From assembly GCA_012517315.1 (NCBI GenBank), contig JAAYVE010000019.1, forward strand, positions 62,001 through 126,000: DNA of 64,000 nucleotides. The letters are read 5' to 3'. A program made the translations under genes and the position numbers. Below, piece by piece: positions 34,612 through 43,771 of the stretch. Source of the stretch: Deltaproteobacteria bacterium (GTDB lineage Bacteria; Desulfobacterota; Syntrophobacteria; Syntrophobacterales; Syntrophobacteraceae). The notes under the pieces are model-generated. The model saw only the letters and a list, made by a program, of their open reading frames with translations. It was not told where the DNA came from and made no database searches. Each line of letters starts with the position of its first letter. The stretch's first letter is position 1.

Positions 34612-35640
34612 ATGAAAGCGCTTTTCTTCGAGGAACATGGCGGCCCCGAGGTCTTGCGATACGGGGATGTTCCCGATCCCCAACCCGGAACCGGGGAGGT
34701 TCTCCTGAGGGTTGGAGCCTGTGCCCTGAATCATCTGGACATCTGGGTAAGGCGCGGATGGCCCGGCCTTCGTCTCGAGATGCCCCACTGGGGAGGTTCG
34801 GACGTGGCCGGAACCATTGCGGCTCTCGGAGAGGGAACGACCGGCTGGGAAGTGGGACGCAGGGTCGTCGCCGACCCCGGCATCAGTTCCATTCAGGATG
34901 AATACACGCGGCGGGGCGAGGACAGCGTCAGCCCGGGATACACGATCCTTGGGGAACACCGCCGGGGAGGATTGGCTGAATACGTCATCGTCCCCGCCTC
35001 GAACCTCATCGAAATCCCCAGCGGGCTGAACTTCCCCGAGGCCGCCGCGCCCCTGCTGGTCACCCTCACCGCATGGCGTATGCTCATTCACCGTGCCAAG
35101 TTGCAAGCCGGGGAGTCCGTGCTCATTGTGGGAGCCGGTGGCGGCGTCAACACCATGGCGATCCAGATCGCCCGCCTCGCGGGATGCCGGGTGGTTGTTG
35201 CGGCGGGCAGCCGTGAAAAAGGGGAAAAAGCTCTTGCAATCGGTGCGGACACGGTCATCGACCGTTCCCGTGCGAACTGGCTGAAGGAGGTACAGCGACT
35301 CACCCGAGGCCGTGGAGTGGACGTGGTGGTGGACAACGTGGGTGCAGCGACCCTACCCTCCAGCATGAAGGCGGTGTCTCCGGGAGGACGCATCGTCATC
35401 GTCGGCAATACCAGTGGTCCTCTTGTGGAAATGGACCTTCGCCGTGTTTTTGCCAAGCAGCTCAGCCTTGTGGGAAGCACCATGGGATCCCATCAGGATT
35501 TCCACAAAGTGGTGGAACTGCTATGGGAGGGGAAGCTCAAACCGGTTTTGGACCAAGTGATGCCGTTGGGGGAGGGGGCTAAGGCTTTCGACCGCATGGA
35601 GCGCGGTGAACAGTTCGGGAAGATTGTCCTGATTCCGTGA
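34612..35640 (+). CDS. MDR-family NADPH:quinone-oxidoreductase-like protein
   Basis: The 342-residue protein is a medium-chain dehydrogenase/reductase. The N-terminal catalytic domain starts MKALFFEEHGGPEVLRYGDV. It contains HWGGSDVAGTIAALGEGTT, and the nucleotide-binding block ESVLIVGAGGGVNTMAIQIA lies near 165-184. A C-terminal FGKIVLIP completes the pattern. The zinc-binding Cys/His set of alcohol dehydrogenases is not evident, so it belongs among the quinone oxidoreductase or enoyl reductase-like members. The start at 34612 has GGAG upstream. It likely shares a transcript with suhB. Confidence 0.8.
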   Translation: MKALFFEEHGGPEVLRYGDVPDPQPGTGEVLLRVGACALNHLDIWVRRGWPGLRLEMPHWGGSDVAGTIAALGEGTTGWEVGRRVVADPGISSIQDEYTRRGEDSVSPGYTILGEHRRGGLAEYVIVPASNLIEIPSGLNFPEAAAPLLVTLTAWRMLIHRAKLQAGESVLIVGAGGGVNTMAIQIARLAGCRVVVAAGSREKGEKALAIGADTVIDRSRANWLKEVQRLTRGRGVDVVVDNVGAATLPSSMKAVSPGGRIVIVGNTSGPLVEMDLRRVFAKQLSLVGSTMGSHQDFHKVVELLWEGKLKPVLDQVMPLGEGAKAFDRMERGEQFGKIVLIP

Positions 35641-35723
35641 TCCGGTTGTAGCGGAACAGGTCACCATCGCCCCGCAAAGAGCGGATTCGGACCATTGGCC
35701 CCCAACGGAGCACCACGGAGCGG

Positions 35724-36884
35724 CTACCCGCCGAAGAGCGGTTTCTTTTTTGCCATGATTTCACGAAAAATGATGAGTTTCTGCACATCTTGCGTGCCCT
35801 CGCCCAGGGAGGAGGCCCACGCGTCCATGGGATATTTGTGGATGGGATGATCCAGGATCACCGAGGCGGCCCCGAAAAGGTCCGCCGCCCATGATCCTGT
35901 CTGCCTCGCAGCCTCGGTGCACAGATATTTGGCCATGGATGTCTCCATGCGGTACTCCATGCCGCCGTCCTTTTTCCAGCAGGCCTTCCAGAGCACGAGG
36001 GCCGCAGCTTCCATCCGCGTGAAAAGCTCCGCCATTTCAAAGGATTTGGCCTGGAGATCCGCGAGCGACTGTCCAAAGACCTTTCTCTTTCTCCCATGAT
36101 CCATGGCCAACTCAAAGGCACCTTGGGCCGTTCCCAGGGTCAGTGCACTGATGGACAGTCTGCTTTGAGTGAAAATGTCCAGCACTTGGCTCAACCCTCT
36201 GCCCCTTTTGCCCAGGAGATTCTCATCAGGCACATGGACATCCTTCAATTGAAGCCTTGTGAGATCAGAAGGGATCCAGACCTGCTTGTTGAGCCTTCTG
36301 CGAGAGACCCCGTCGCTCGTCAAATCGACCAGAAACATGGACAGGCGGCGGTTCCTTTCGGCGGCCGGGTCCGAAACGGCGGTGACGAGGGCCCAGTCGC
36401 TGAGGGTGCCGTTGGTCACATAGGACTTGATCCCGTTGAGGATCCAGCCTCCCCGGATCTTTTCCGCCCGCGCCGCGATCTGCGCCACGTCGGAACCCGC
36501 TGTGGGCTCCGTGTTGCCCAGGCAAAGGAGGGTCTCTCCCCTCACGGCCGAGGGGAGGAGCTTTTCTTTTTGTGCATCCGATCCGTACAGAAACAAGCCC
36601 TTCATTCCGAGAGAAACATGGACGGCAACGGCAACGGCCACGCCGGGGGAAATCTTCCCAAGGGACCGGAAGAGGAGGGCCTGCCAGAGAGAAGACCGCT
36701 CCACCAAACCCTGCTGGGAGGATTGGAAACCAAGCCAGCCGTCCCTCCCCAGTTCCAGGAAAAAGCTTCTAGGGATCACCCCTTGCGCATGCCACAGCCC
36801 CACTGAAGGCAGGAGATGCCCTGCCAGAAAGCTTTGGAGACGTTTCCCTTCTTCATTCATCTCTGCTGGAATGGAAAAATCCAT
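35724..36884 (-). CDS. Acyl-CoA dehydrogenase family protein
   Basis: The 386-residue flavoenzyme oxidises an acyl-CoA to the enoyl-CoA, passing electrons to an electron-transferring flavoprotein. FAD and substrate segments include LGNTEPTAGSDVAQIAARA near 122-140 and SYVTNGTLSDWALVTAV. The C-terminal SSLGEGTQDVQKLIIFREI carries the Glu at the position used as catalytic base in many family members. It is about the usual length. It stands 155 bp downstream of dctM on the same strand, suggesting use of a TRAP-imported acid, but that is inference. Confidence 0.85.
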   Translation of the reverse strand: MDFSIPAEMNEEGKRLQSFLAGHLLPSVGLWHAQGVIPRSFFLELGRDGWLGFQSSQQGLVERSSLWQALLFRSLGKISPGVAVAVAVHVSLGMKGLFLYGSDAQKEKLLPSAVRGETLLCLGNTEPTAGSDVAQIAARAEKIRGGWILNGIKSYVTNGTLSDWALVTAVSDPAAERNRRLSMFLVDLTSDGVSRRRLNKQVWIPSDLTRLQLKDVHVPDENLLGKRGRGLSQVLDIFTQSRLSISALTLGTAQGAFELAMDHGRKRKVFGQSLADLQAKSFEMAELFTRMEAAALVLWKACWKKDGGMEYRMETSMAKYLCTEAARQTGSWAADLFGAASVILDHPIHKYPMDAWASSLGEGTQDVQKLIIFREIMAKKKPLFGG

Positions 36885-37039
36885 CAGTCCGATCCTCCCG
36901 GGCCTCTGAGACTGCAGACCACAAACCCTTTACGGGTCTCCACCTTCCCACGACATGAGAGAAACTCACTTGCTTCCCCCGTCACATGGGACGCTTGCAG
37001 GGCATTTCCGTCTCTGTTCGCATGACCTGCAAAAGGACT

Positions 37040-38308
37040 TCACCGGATCAGGAAAAGGCTCAAACCAGGCACGCAAACGATGAGGGCAAGGGCAAGGAGG
37101 AGAATCACCAGAAATGGAAGCGATGCCAGGTAGAGCTGGATCACGGGCTTTTCGAACCTCAAGCTCCCGATGAATAGGTTCATCCCAATGGGCGGCGTGG
37201 AGTAGCCGATTTGGAGGTTCGTCAGGAACACAATCCCCAGGTGGACGGGGTCGATCCCGTAGTTTTGGGCAATGGGTATGATGAGGGGAACAACGATGAC
37301 GAGCGCGGAGAATATGTCGAGAACGCACCCGACTCCGAGGAGAAACAGGTTAAGAATGAGGAAAAAGGTGAACTTGCTCTCCACGTGGGACTGCATGAAC
37401 GAGAGAACGTGATTGGGCACCTGCTGGTCGATGAGGTAGCTGTTGAATGCAAGAGAAGCCCCCAGAATGACGGTGATGGAGCCGATCATGGTCGCCGTCT
37501 GCACAGCCGCCTCAGCAAGGTCCCTGAATCTCACTTCTCGCTTGAAAAAAACCTCCACCATCATCACGTAAGCTGCCGTGACGGCCGCCGCCTCGCTCAC
37601 GGCAAGAATACCTCCAAAAACACCTCCCAGGACGACGAGGGGCAGCAGGATCTCCCATAGGGACTCCCGCACTGCAGCCAGGAGTTGAACGCGGTCGCGG
37701 GAGGCCCTCCCCCCGGATGCGCCCGGCGAGGTACCCCCTTTCACCACGGAATATCCGGCAAGAAGGAGGACCATGAGGGTTCCCGGGATGATTCCGGCCA
37801 GGAAAAGGTGCGAAATGTTCACCTCGGCCACGAGGCCATAGACGATGAGGGGCAGGCTGGGAGGGAACAGAAGTCCCATGCTCCCACAGGTGGTGAGCAA
37901 ACCGAGAGAGAACTTCTCTGGATACCGGTCGGCGAGAAGCGCAGGATACAGCAACCCTCCCAGCGCAACAATGGTTACACCCGAAGCGCCCGTGAGGGCC
38001 GTAAAGAAGGAACAGCTCAAGAGGGCCACAATGGCCAGTCCTCCCGGGACGCTGCCGAAAATCACCGTGGAGAGCCTCACAAGCCTGATGCTCGCCTGGC
38101 TCTCCGCAAGAATATAGCCTGCGAACGCAAAGAGGAAGAGAGCAATGAGCATGGGACTCGCCGCAAGACGATACATCTCGATGACGACCACCGAGAGATC
38201 CACCCCCGCAAGGTAAAACAAAGCAAGGGCCGCGGACACAATGACGATGAAAAGGGGCGTCCCAAGAAACGCCATTAGAATCAGAAAGAGAGCGAGAAGA
38301 CCGTTCAT
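37040..38308 (-). CDS. dctM: TRAP transporter large permease
   Basis: The 422-residue protein has about twelve membrane segments and the DctM pattern. Key segments are LFAFAGYILAESQASIRLVR near 58-77, LLFPPSLPLIVYGLVAEVN near 150-168 and GYSTPPIGMNLFIGSLRF near 375-392. It forms the ion-coupled channel of a TRAP transporter for C4-dicarboxylates or other organic acids. It overlaps dctQ by 4 bp (ATGA), showing coupling. No solute-binding DctP is beside it, so the substrate depends on a protein encoded elsewhere. Confidence 0.9.
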   Translation of the reverse strand: MNGLLALFLILMAFLGTPLFIVIVSAALALFYLAGVDLSVVVIEMYRLAASPMLIALFLFAFAGYILAESQASIRLVRLSTVIFGSVPGGLAIVALLSCSFFTALTGASGVTIVALGGLLYPALLADRYPEKFSLGLLTTCGSMGLLFPPSLPLIVYGLVAEVNISHLFLAGIIPGTLMVLLLAGYSVVKGGTSPGASGGRASRDRVQLLAAVRESLWEILLPLVVLGGVFGGILAVSEAAAVTAAYVMMVEVFFKREVRFRDLAEAAVQTATMIGSITVILGASLAFNSYLIDQQVPNHVLSFMQSHVESKFTFFLILNLFLLGVGCVLDIFSALVIVVPLIIPIAQNYGIDPVHLGIVFLTNLQIGYSTPPIGMNLFIGSLRFEKPVIQLYLASLPFLVILLLALALIVCVPGLSLFLIR

Positions 38309-38814
38309 CGGCTTCTGCTCATGGAAAGCCGATACACGGCCTCAAGGAGATGCCATCCGAACCTTGCGGCCATCACGGCAAACGCGAGAGGGAAGATGAT
38401 TTCGAGCCACCACAGGTGCATCTCGCCGAAAGCGAGCGTTCCCGTCGTTCTCTCGCTCCGAACGAAGGCGAAAGAGGCACAGAAAAGGAGAATGGATACG
38501 AAAAAACTGAAAGAAGAGCTGACCACTTCGGCGAGGATTTTTCCCCACTGGTTAAGAACCCTTGGAGCGACATCGATAAGAATGTGCTTCCGCTCCATAG
38601 TGGCTCTCGTAGCACCCAGCAGACCGATCCACAGGACCAGGTGCCGGGACAGGCTGTCCCCCCAGACGATTCCGGTGGAAAAAAAATTCCGGAGGATGAC
38701 CTGCAGGAGGGCGAAGCAGAGAAGCACTGCCACCAAAAGGACCAGGGTCCATTTCTCCAATGAATCCGCGAGGCCAATTAAGCGTCTACGCCTGTTCGCC
38801 GGAAATGTGGACAC
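38305..38814 (-). CDS. dctQ: TRAP transporter small permease
   Basis: The roughly 169-residue protein has four membrane segments, as in DctQ, including WTLVLLVAVLLCFALLQVIL and the conserved DSLSRHLVLWIGLLGA turn near 51-66. It acts as the small membrane subunit that pairs with DctM in the inner membrane. The GTG at 38814 was chosen because GAGG lies 8 bp upstream; an in-frame TTG at 38820 is too close to it. The gene couples to dctM by ATGA overlap. Confidence 0.85.
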   Translation of the reverse strand: MSTFPANRRRRLIGLADSLEKWTLVLLVAVLLCFALLQVILRNFFSTGIVWGDSLSRHLVLWIGLLGATRATMERKHILIDVAPRVLNQWGKILAEVVSSSFSFFVSILLFCASFAFVRSERTTGTLAFGEMHLWWLEIIFPLAFAVMAARFGWHLLEAVYRLSMSRSR

Positions 38815-39201
38815 TGGCAAAACCTCTCTGATGTCAACCGACGCCGAAAATCAGGGACGATACAGTTTCGTGACGCATATCAAGTTCAACCGTTTTTCGC
38901 AAGCCGGTTCTGGCAGGGAGTAAACCACCCGTCGTCTCCAGTGTGCGTCAAATCAGGTTTTCTTGACGCCGGTTTTGGAGTATTAGCACAGGAATTGACC
39001 TGCAGCCCCGCATCTCGGCGCAGCGGGAAAGCAGATAACCATGGAAATCCTGGAAAATGTATTCACGGAAAAACCACCGTGTGGAGAAGGATCCCCCGAG
39101 AGCCCAAGGAAGCTGTAATTCCCAGACAGCCCTGAAGCCGCGTCCCTTTGATACGGCAACAAATTGCACGTCCAAGATTTTCGCATTTGTGGGAGAGAAC
39201 G
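38815..39201. other. 387-bp divergent intergenic region
   Basis: Between dctQ (minus) and the disulfide reductase (plus). A solute-binding protein gene was looked for and is not present. No confident promoter was found. Confidence 0.4.
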
Positions 39202-40572
39202 ATGGAAGCATACGACGTCATGATAATCGGATCGGGAACGGCAGGGCAGACCGTCGCCTATGATTTGGTGGAAAAGGGACTGAAGGTGGCCGTGGTGGAG
39301 AGGAGCCCCCAGCCGGGAGGCACCTGCGCCCTCAGTGGGTGCCAGCCCAAGAAGTATTACTATGAAGTGATGGAAACCATCGCCCGGTGCCGTCATCTGA
39401 CGGGCAAAGGTGTCGTGTCGCCGCCCGCCCCTTCTTGGGCACAGGTGAGAGCAGAAAAGAACGCCTTCATATCGCGGATTCCTGACAGGACCGTGGAGGG
39501 GTTTAAGACCGCCGGCATCACGTTTCTGCGGGGAACGGCCCGATTCCAGGACGAGGAAACCTTGCTCATCGACAGGCGCCCGGTCCGCGCCTTACATTAT
39601 GTCCTGGCCGTCGGGGCGACTCCCATGCCCTTGCCCTTTGAAGGCAGTGAACTGCTCATGACCAGTGACCGCTTTCTGGAGATTCCCCACCTGCCCCCAC
39701 GCATTGTTTTTGTGGGGGGAGGTTTTATCTCCTTTGAATTTGCCCATTTCACCGCCCGCCTCCGTCCTGAGAAGGTGGACGTGCACATCCTCGAGGCCAT
39801 GGACAGACCCCTTGGTGCCTTCGACGGGGAAATGGTCCAACTGCTGATCGAGGCGTCGCAGGAAGAAAATATCATCGTGCATACAGGGATGAAGATCGTT
39901 TCGGTTCGAACGGGAGGAGAAGGCTACACGCTCACCGCCGAATCCGGCCGACGCTTCCAGGCCGACCTCATTGTTCACGGTGCCGGCCGGCTGCCTCAAA
40001 TCCAGGATCTGAACCTGGACGCGGCCGGTATCGCTCATTCGAAGAACGGAATCACCGTCGATGGGTGGATGCGGACGAGCAATCCGAAGGTCTATGCCGT
40101 GGGCGACTGTGCCGCCACCATTCAGCTGGCCCGGGTCGCCGATTACGAAGCCCACGTGGCGGCGGAGGCCATCGCTTCCGGCACACATGGAGCCGGGGTC
40201 GGGCCCGTGAACTATGAGGCGGTGCCGTCCATCTTATTCACTTATCCCCAATACGGGATGGTGGGAAAAACCGAAGAGGCCCTGAAAAGAGAAGGGATCG
40301 ACTATCGCAGGAGCGCCGGCGACCATCTGGGTTGGCCGACATACAGGCGCATCGGGATGAAACATGCCGCTTACAAGATCCTGGCCGACAATGAAGGGGT
40401 CATCCTCGGCGCCCACTTCCTTGGGGACCACACGACAGGGCTGGTCAACACCGTGAGACATGCCATGGTTTCCGGCATGGCCGTGGAGGAGCTCTACCTA
40501 CAGGGCATCATGAGCCCCTATCCCAGTCGGGAGAGCGATTTGATCTACATGCTCAAACCCCTTGTCTCCTGA
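39202..40572 (+). CDS. FAD-dependent pyridine nucleotide-disulfide oxidoreductase
   Basis: The 456-residue protein resembles dihydrolipoamide dehydrogenase or mercuric reductase-like enzymes. The FAD motif is MIIGSGTAGQTVAYDLVEKG. The redox-active disulfide is in GGTCALSGCQPKKYYYEV near 40-57, and the NAD(P) motif is IVFVGGGFISFEFAHF near 171-186. A second FAD contact is NPKVYAVGDCAAT near 295-307. The C-terminus has SPYPSRESD where glutathione reductase-type enzymes carry HPT..E, so the His-Glu base appears absent. The start at 39202 has GGGAGA upstream. The electron acceptor is unknown. Confidence 0.83.
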   Translation: MEAYDVMIIGSGTAGQTVAYDLVEKGLKVAVVERSPQPGGTCALSGCQPKKYYYEVMETIARCRHLTGKGVVSPPAPSWAQVRAEKNAFISRIPDRTVEGFKTAGITFLRGTARFQDEETLLIDRRPVRALHYVLAVGATPMPLPFEGSELLMTSDRFLEIPHLPPRIVFVGGGFISFEFAHFTARLRPEKVDVHILEAMDRPLGAFDGEMVQLLIEASQEENIIVHTGMKIVSVRTGGEGYTLTAESGRRFQADLIVHGAGRLPQIQDLNLDAAGIAHSKNGITVDGWMRTSNPKVYAVGDCAATIQLARVADYEAHVAAEAIASGTHGAGVGPVNYEAVPSILFTYPQYGMVGKTEEALKREGIDYRRSAGDHLGWPTYRRIGMKHAAYKILADNEGVILGAHFLGDHTTGLVNTVRHAMVSGMAVEELYLQGIMSPYPSRESDLIYMLKPLVS

Positions 40573-40596
40573 GCCGATGCTTCGACAACGCAGCTC

Positions 40597-41049
40597 TCAG
40601 GCCCGCTTGAGGCAGTTGCGGCAGATCCCTTCAAGACGAATCTCCACGGCCTGCACCTCACCCGCGAAAGTGCGCTCCAAGGTCTCCATCTCCACTTTCA
40701 CGCTTTCCGGCTGCAGGCACTGAACAGCCCCGCAGGTGCGGCAGTGAAAATGGGGGTGGGCCGGATGATTGGGATTGGGCGCCATTCCGTACATCTGACT
40801 CCGCCCCGGGCTGCTCAGGCGATCCACCAGCCCTTTCTCCACCAGCAAATCCAGGATCCTGTAAACCGTGACCCGGTTGATCCCCCCTGTTCGGCTCACC
40901 GTCATGAAGATGTCCTGAGCGCTCAGGGGAGAGGCATTCTCCCCGATGACCTCCAAGACCCTCATGCGGTTGGGGATGGGCTCAAGACCGCAGCTCTCAA
41001 GCAGTTCGGCGTAATTGCAACGCTGGCACACGGCGGCAACTCCAGTCAT
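40597..41049 (-). CDS. zur: Zinc uptake regulator (Fur family)
   Basis: The 150-residue protein is a Fur-family repressor. An N-terminal winged helix includes EPIPNRMRVLEVIGE, SAQDIFMTVSRTGGI and VTVYRILDLLVEKGLVDRL. The metal-binding dimer domain has HPHFHCRTCGAVQCL with a CxxC pair near the middle and a second, ICRNC, near the C-terminus. Its place at the end of the znu genes, 8 bp after znuB, makes Zur the best call over Fur or PerR. It would repress znuACB when zinc is plentiful. Confidence 0.88.
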   Translation of the reverse strand: MTGVAAVCQRCNYAELLESCGLEPIPNRMRVLEVIGENASPLSAQDIFMTVSRTGGINRVTVYRILDLLVEKGLVDRLSSPGRSQMYGMAPNPNHPAHPHFHCRTCGAVQCLQPESVKVEMETLERTFAGEVQAVEIRLEGICRNCLKRA

Positions 41050-41057
41050 GAAGAAGG

Positions 41058-41891
41058 TCAAGGCAATGGAGGCGGGGCGGCGGCGATCATCGTGCGGAAC
41101 CGCTCCCAGAGAACGACGGCGAAAAACCCGGCAGCTGCAACCATGATGATTGTCGCCCCGGAGGTCAAATTCAGCCAGTAGGAGAGCCAGAGTCCCGCGA
41201 CGCTGAAGATGCAGCTCAGGAACGCCGAAATCACCATCATGGTGCACAGGGACCTGGAGAACTTCTCCGCGATGAAGGGGGGAATGGTCAGCAAGGCAAT
41301 CACCAGGATCAGCCCCACAACCCGCATGATCATTACCACCGCAAGGGCGATCATGCCCAGCAGCAGGCAATATAGGAAGGTCACCGGCACGTTTCTGAGG
41401 CGCGCGAACTCATCGTCATAGGACATGGCAAGAAAGTCGTGATAGTACCAGAACACGACCCAGATCACGGCTGAGCCCATGGCGGCCATCTGCCAGAGAT
41501 CTTCCGCCGGGACGGCCAAAATGCTCCCGAAAAGATAGCTCATCAGGTCCACATGATAACCGGGAGTCAGGTCCAGGAGGATCACCCCCGTTGCCATGCC
41601 CACCGCCCAGATCACCCCGACCATAGCGTCCGCCCGGTGCTTGGCCCTCAACGTGACAGCGGCCATGATCCCCGCCGCCAGGAGAGAAAAGCCTGCGGTG
41701 CCTGCCAGGAAGGGCCATCCCATGAAAACGGCAAGCCCGATCCCCCCGTAGGCGGCGTGAGCGATTCCCCCGGCCAGGAAAACGATGCGGTTGACCACAA
41801 CCAAGGTGCCGATCACTCCGCATACAATGCTCACCAGAATCCCCGCCGCCAGGGCGTTTCGCATGAAATCCAGCTGCAGTGCCTCAATCAC
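41058..41891 (-). CDS. znuB: Zinc ABC transporter permease
   Basis: The 277-residue protein is the ABC-3 type permease of a metal transporter with about eight membrane segments. Key segments are LVVVNRIVFLAGGIAHAAYG near 31-50, HRADAMVGVIWAVGMATGV near 84-102 and LTIPPFIAEKFSRSLCTMMV near 201-220, the ATPase-contact loop. The start is GTG at 41891, overlapping znuC by 8 bp with GAGGACAA upstream. A longer frame to 42005 reads back through znuC and is rejected. It passes zinc supplied by ZnuA. Confidence 0.9.
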   Translation of the reverse strand: MIEALQLDFMRNALAAGILVSIVCGVIGTLVVVNRIVFLAGGIAHAAYGGIGLAVFMGWPFLAGTAGFSLLAAGIMAAVTLRAKHRADAMVGVIWAVGMATGVILLDLTPGYHVDLMSYLFGSILAVPAEDLWQMAAMGSAVIWVVFWYYHDFLAMSYDDEFARLRNVPVTFLYCLLLGMIALAVVMIMRVVGLILVIALLTIPPFIAEKFSRSLCTMMVISAFLSCIFSVAGLWLSYWLNLTSGATIIMVAAAGFFAVVLWERFRTMIAAAPPPLP

Positions 41892-42654
41892 GGCGCTTGT
41901 CCTCGTGCCGGCAAAGCACCCTGTGAGGCAACCCATGGGCCACCAAATCCACGGGACACCGGTAGGTCGCATCCAACATCCCCTGGGTGATCTCAGCCGA
42001 ATCATGATGGTGAAGTTCCCGGTTGACGCAGGCCACGGATTTCACGTGCCTGGAAAGGATCATCATGTCATGGCTCACCGCCACAATGGTCACCGTGCGA
42101 TTCAATTCGTCCAGGGCGTCGTAGAATTCGCCGCGGCTCTGTGCGTCAATGCTTGCCATGGCTTCGTCCAGAAAGAGCACTTCAGGCCCCGAGACAAGAG
42201 CCCGGGCAATGAACACCCGCTGCAACTGCCCCCCGGAAAGTTCTCCGATTCTCCTGTCCCGCACCTCCCACACCCCCATGCGCTCCAGCACGGCCTGCGC
42301 CGCGGCGAGATCCTGCCGACTGTTTCTGGACCAACCTTTGCCGGACCGCAGCCGTCCCATCAAGACCACATCCAGAACCGTCACGGGAAAAGTCTTGTTG
42401 ATATGGACATTCTGGGGCACATAACCGATTCGATGGGCCGCCTTCGCCGGGGGAAGACCGAAGACCCGCACCGATCCCCGACTGGGCTGGAGCAGGCCCA
42501 GCATCACTTTGAGCAGTGTCGTCTTCCCCCCCGCATTGGGTCCGATGACGACGAGGAAATCTCCCCGGGGCACTTTCAAATTCACGTCCTGGAGGACTGG
42601 ATGCCCATTGAAATAAAACCAAACCCCACTGACCTCAATAATGTTCTCGGCCAT
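41884..42654 (-). CDS. znuC: Zinc ABC transporter ATPase
   Basis: The 256-residue ABC ATPase has Walker A GPNAGGKTTLL, signature LSGGQLQRVFIARAL and Walker B VLFLDEAMASID with the catalytic Glu. The switch is VAVSHDMMI. The C-terminal part has several His (HHHDS), which may sense or hold zinc. The start at 42654 has GGAG 7 bp upstream, 14 bp after znuA. It overlaps znuB by 8 bp. It energises zinc uptake through ZnuB. Confidence 0.92.
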   Translation of the reverse strand: MAENIIEVSGVWFYFNGHPVLQDVNLKVPRGDFLVVIGPNAGGKTTLLKVMLGLLQPSRGSVRVFGLPPAKAAHRIGYVPQNVHINKTFPVTVLDVVLMGRLRSGKGWSRNSRQDLAAAQAVLERMGVWEVRDRRIGELSGGQLQRVFIARALVSGPEVLFLDEAMASIDAQSRGEFYDALDELNRTVTIVAVSHDMMILSRHVKSVACVNRELHHHDSAEITQGMLDATYRCPVDLVAHGLPHRVLCRHEDKRRD

Positions 42655-42668
42655 GTACAACTCCATCT

Positions 42669-43604
42669 TCAGGGAAAGGCCGCCTTGAATCTCCGAGCCA
42701 CCTCCCGCAGGTTTTGGGCCCAATCCGCATGCAGAGGGTCCACCGCCACCACCTCGCCTCCGATCTCCCGGGCCACCATTTCAGCACTCTTTCGGGAAAA
42801 CTGGGGCTGGACGAACACCACCCGGATGGATTGCTCGCGAGCGTGATGGATGAGTTCTTTGATTTGGGCCGGCTTCGGGTCTTTTCCCTCCATTTCAATG
42901 GGCACCTGCTCCAGCCCGTAAGCCTTGGCGAAATAGCCCCAGGAAGGGTGAAAGACCATGAACCGGGCGCCCCTGTTCCTCGCAAAAAGAGACTTCAGTT
43001 CCATGTCCAGTGCATCGAGCTCCCGTAGGAAAGCCGCGAGGTTTTCCTCGTAATGGGCCCGATTCACGGAATCAATCTCCGCCAAGGCTTCGGCGATGTG
43101 CTTTGCCTGAATCCTCACCAGCGGCGGCGACAGCCACACGTGAGGGTCAGGAGCCCCTGAGTGACCAGCGGACGGCTCCTTCAGTTGCCCGCGTCCCTGC
43201 GCCTTCGGGTCACGCTGGTTCGCCTGCCCCTTTTCTTCATGATGATGGTGCGCCACCAGAGGGATCTTCTCGATCCCCTCGTCCGTCCGCACGATGCGCA
43301 TGGCCGGATTGACGGCGGAAATCCTTCGCAACCATGCCTTCTCGAAATCAACGCCCACGGCAAAATAAACGGCGGCCCTGGCAAGCTCAGCCATTTGCCC
43401 GGGTTTCGGCTCATAGGTGTGGGGATCGGCCGCCGGAGGCACCAGGACAAAAACCTCCACCAAGTCTCCCCCTATTCTCTCGACGAAATATTTCTGCGGA
43501 ACGATGCTGACGAAGGTCTTGATTCTTGCGGCCTCCGTCGGGAGGCTCCCCATGAGGAACAGGGAGAAAACGAGCCAAACGCCCACGAGGACCAACCTTT
43601 TCAT
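42669..43604 (-). CDS. znuA: Periplasmic zinc-binding protein
   Basis: The 311-residue protein is a cluster A-I metal-binding protein. It has a signal peptide (KRLVLVGVWLVFSLFLMGSL) and metal ligands in ADPHTYEPKPGQMAE and APDPHVWLSPPL. FMVFHPSWGYFAKAYGL and VDPLHADW complete the set. A His-rich loop, VAHHHHEEKG near 117-126, is a common ZnuA feature that gathers zinc. It captures Zn2+ in the periplasm for ZnuBC. The start at 43604 has GGAGGAG upstream. A promoter with an embedded palindrome lies 150 bp upstream. Confidence 0.93.
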   Translation of the reverse strand: MKRLVLVGVWLVFSLFLMGSLPTEAARIKTFVSIVPQKYFVERIGGDLVEVFVLVPPAADPHTYEPKPGQMAELARAAVYFAVGVDFEKAWLRRISAVNPAMRIVRTDEGIEKIPLVAHHHHEEKGQANQRDPKAQGRGQLKEPSAGHSGAPDPHVWLSPPLVRIQAKHIAEALAEIDSVNRAHYEENLAAFLRELDALDMELKSLFARNRGARFMVFHPSWGYFAKAYGLEQVPIEMEGKDPKPAQIKELIHHAREQSIRVVFVQPQFSRKSAEMVAREIGGEVVAVDPLHADWAQNLREVARRFKAAFP

Positions 43605-43754
43605 GTTTGCTCCTCCATGCCTCTTCTTGAATCGGCGCAACCAACTTGCAACTGCAAATACACCGTGAAGCCACCCTGAGACAAATTCCAATATATCGGG
43701 AATATTATCTTAATATCATGAAAGTGGGCACAAAGAAGGGGGGCCGCCCATTTT

Positions 43755-43771
43755 ATGCAACTATGTTGCAT
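43755..43771. promoter_or_regulatory. Candidate Zur operator (perfect 17-bp palindrome)
   Basis: ATGCAAC TAT GTTGCAT is a perfect 7-3-7 inverted repeat. On the minus strand it covers the -10 hexamer of the znu promoter, the classic position for repression. Assignment to Zur rests on the adjacent zur-znu genes. Confidence 0.6.

Noticed and set aside
38815-39201. A possible dctP gene next to dctQM
   Set aside because: Neither strand holds a frame with a signal peptide and a TRAP binding-protein pattern.
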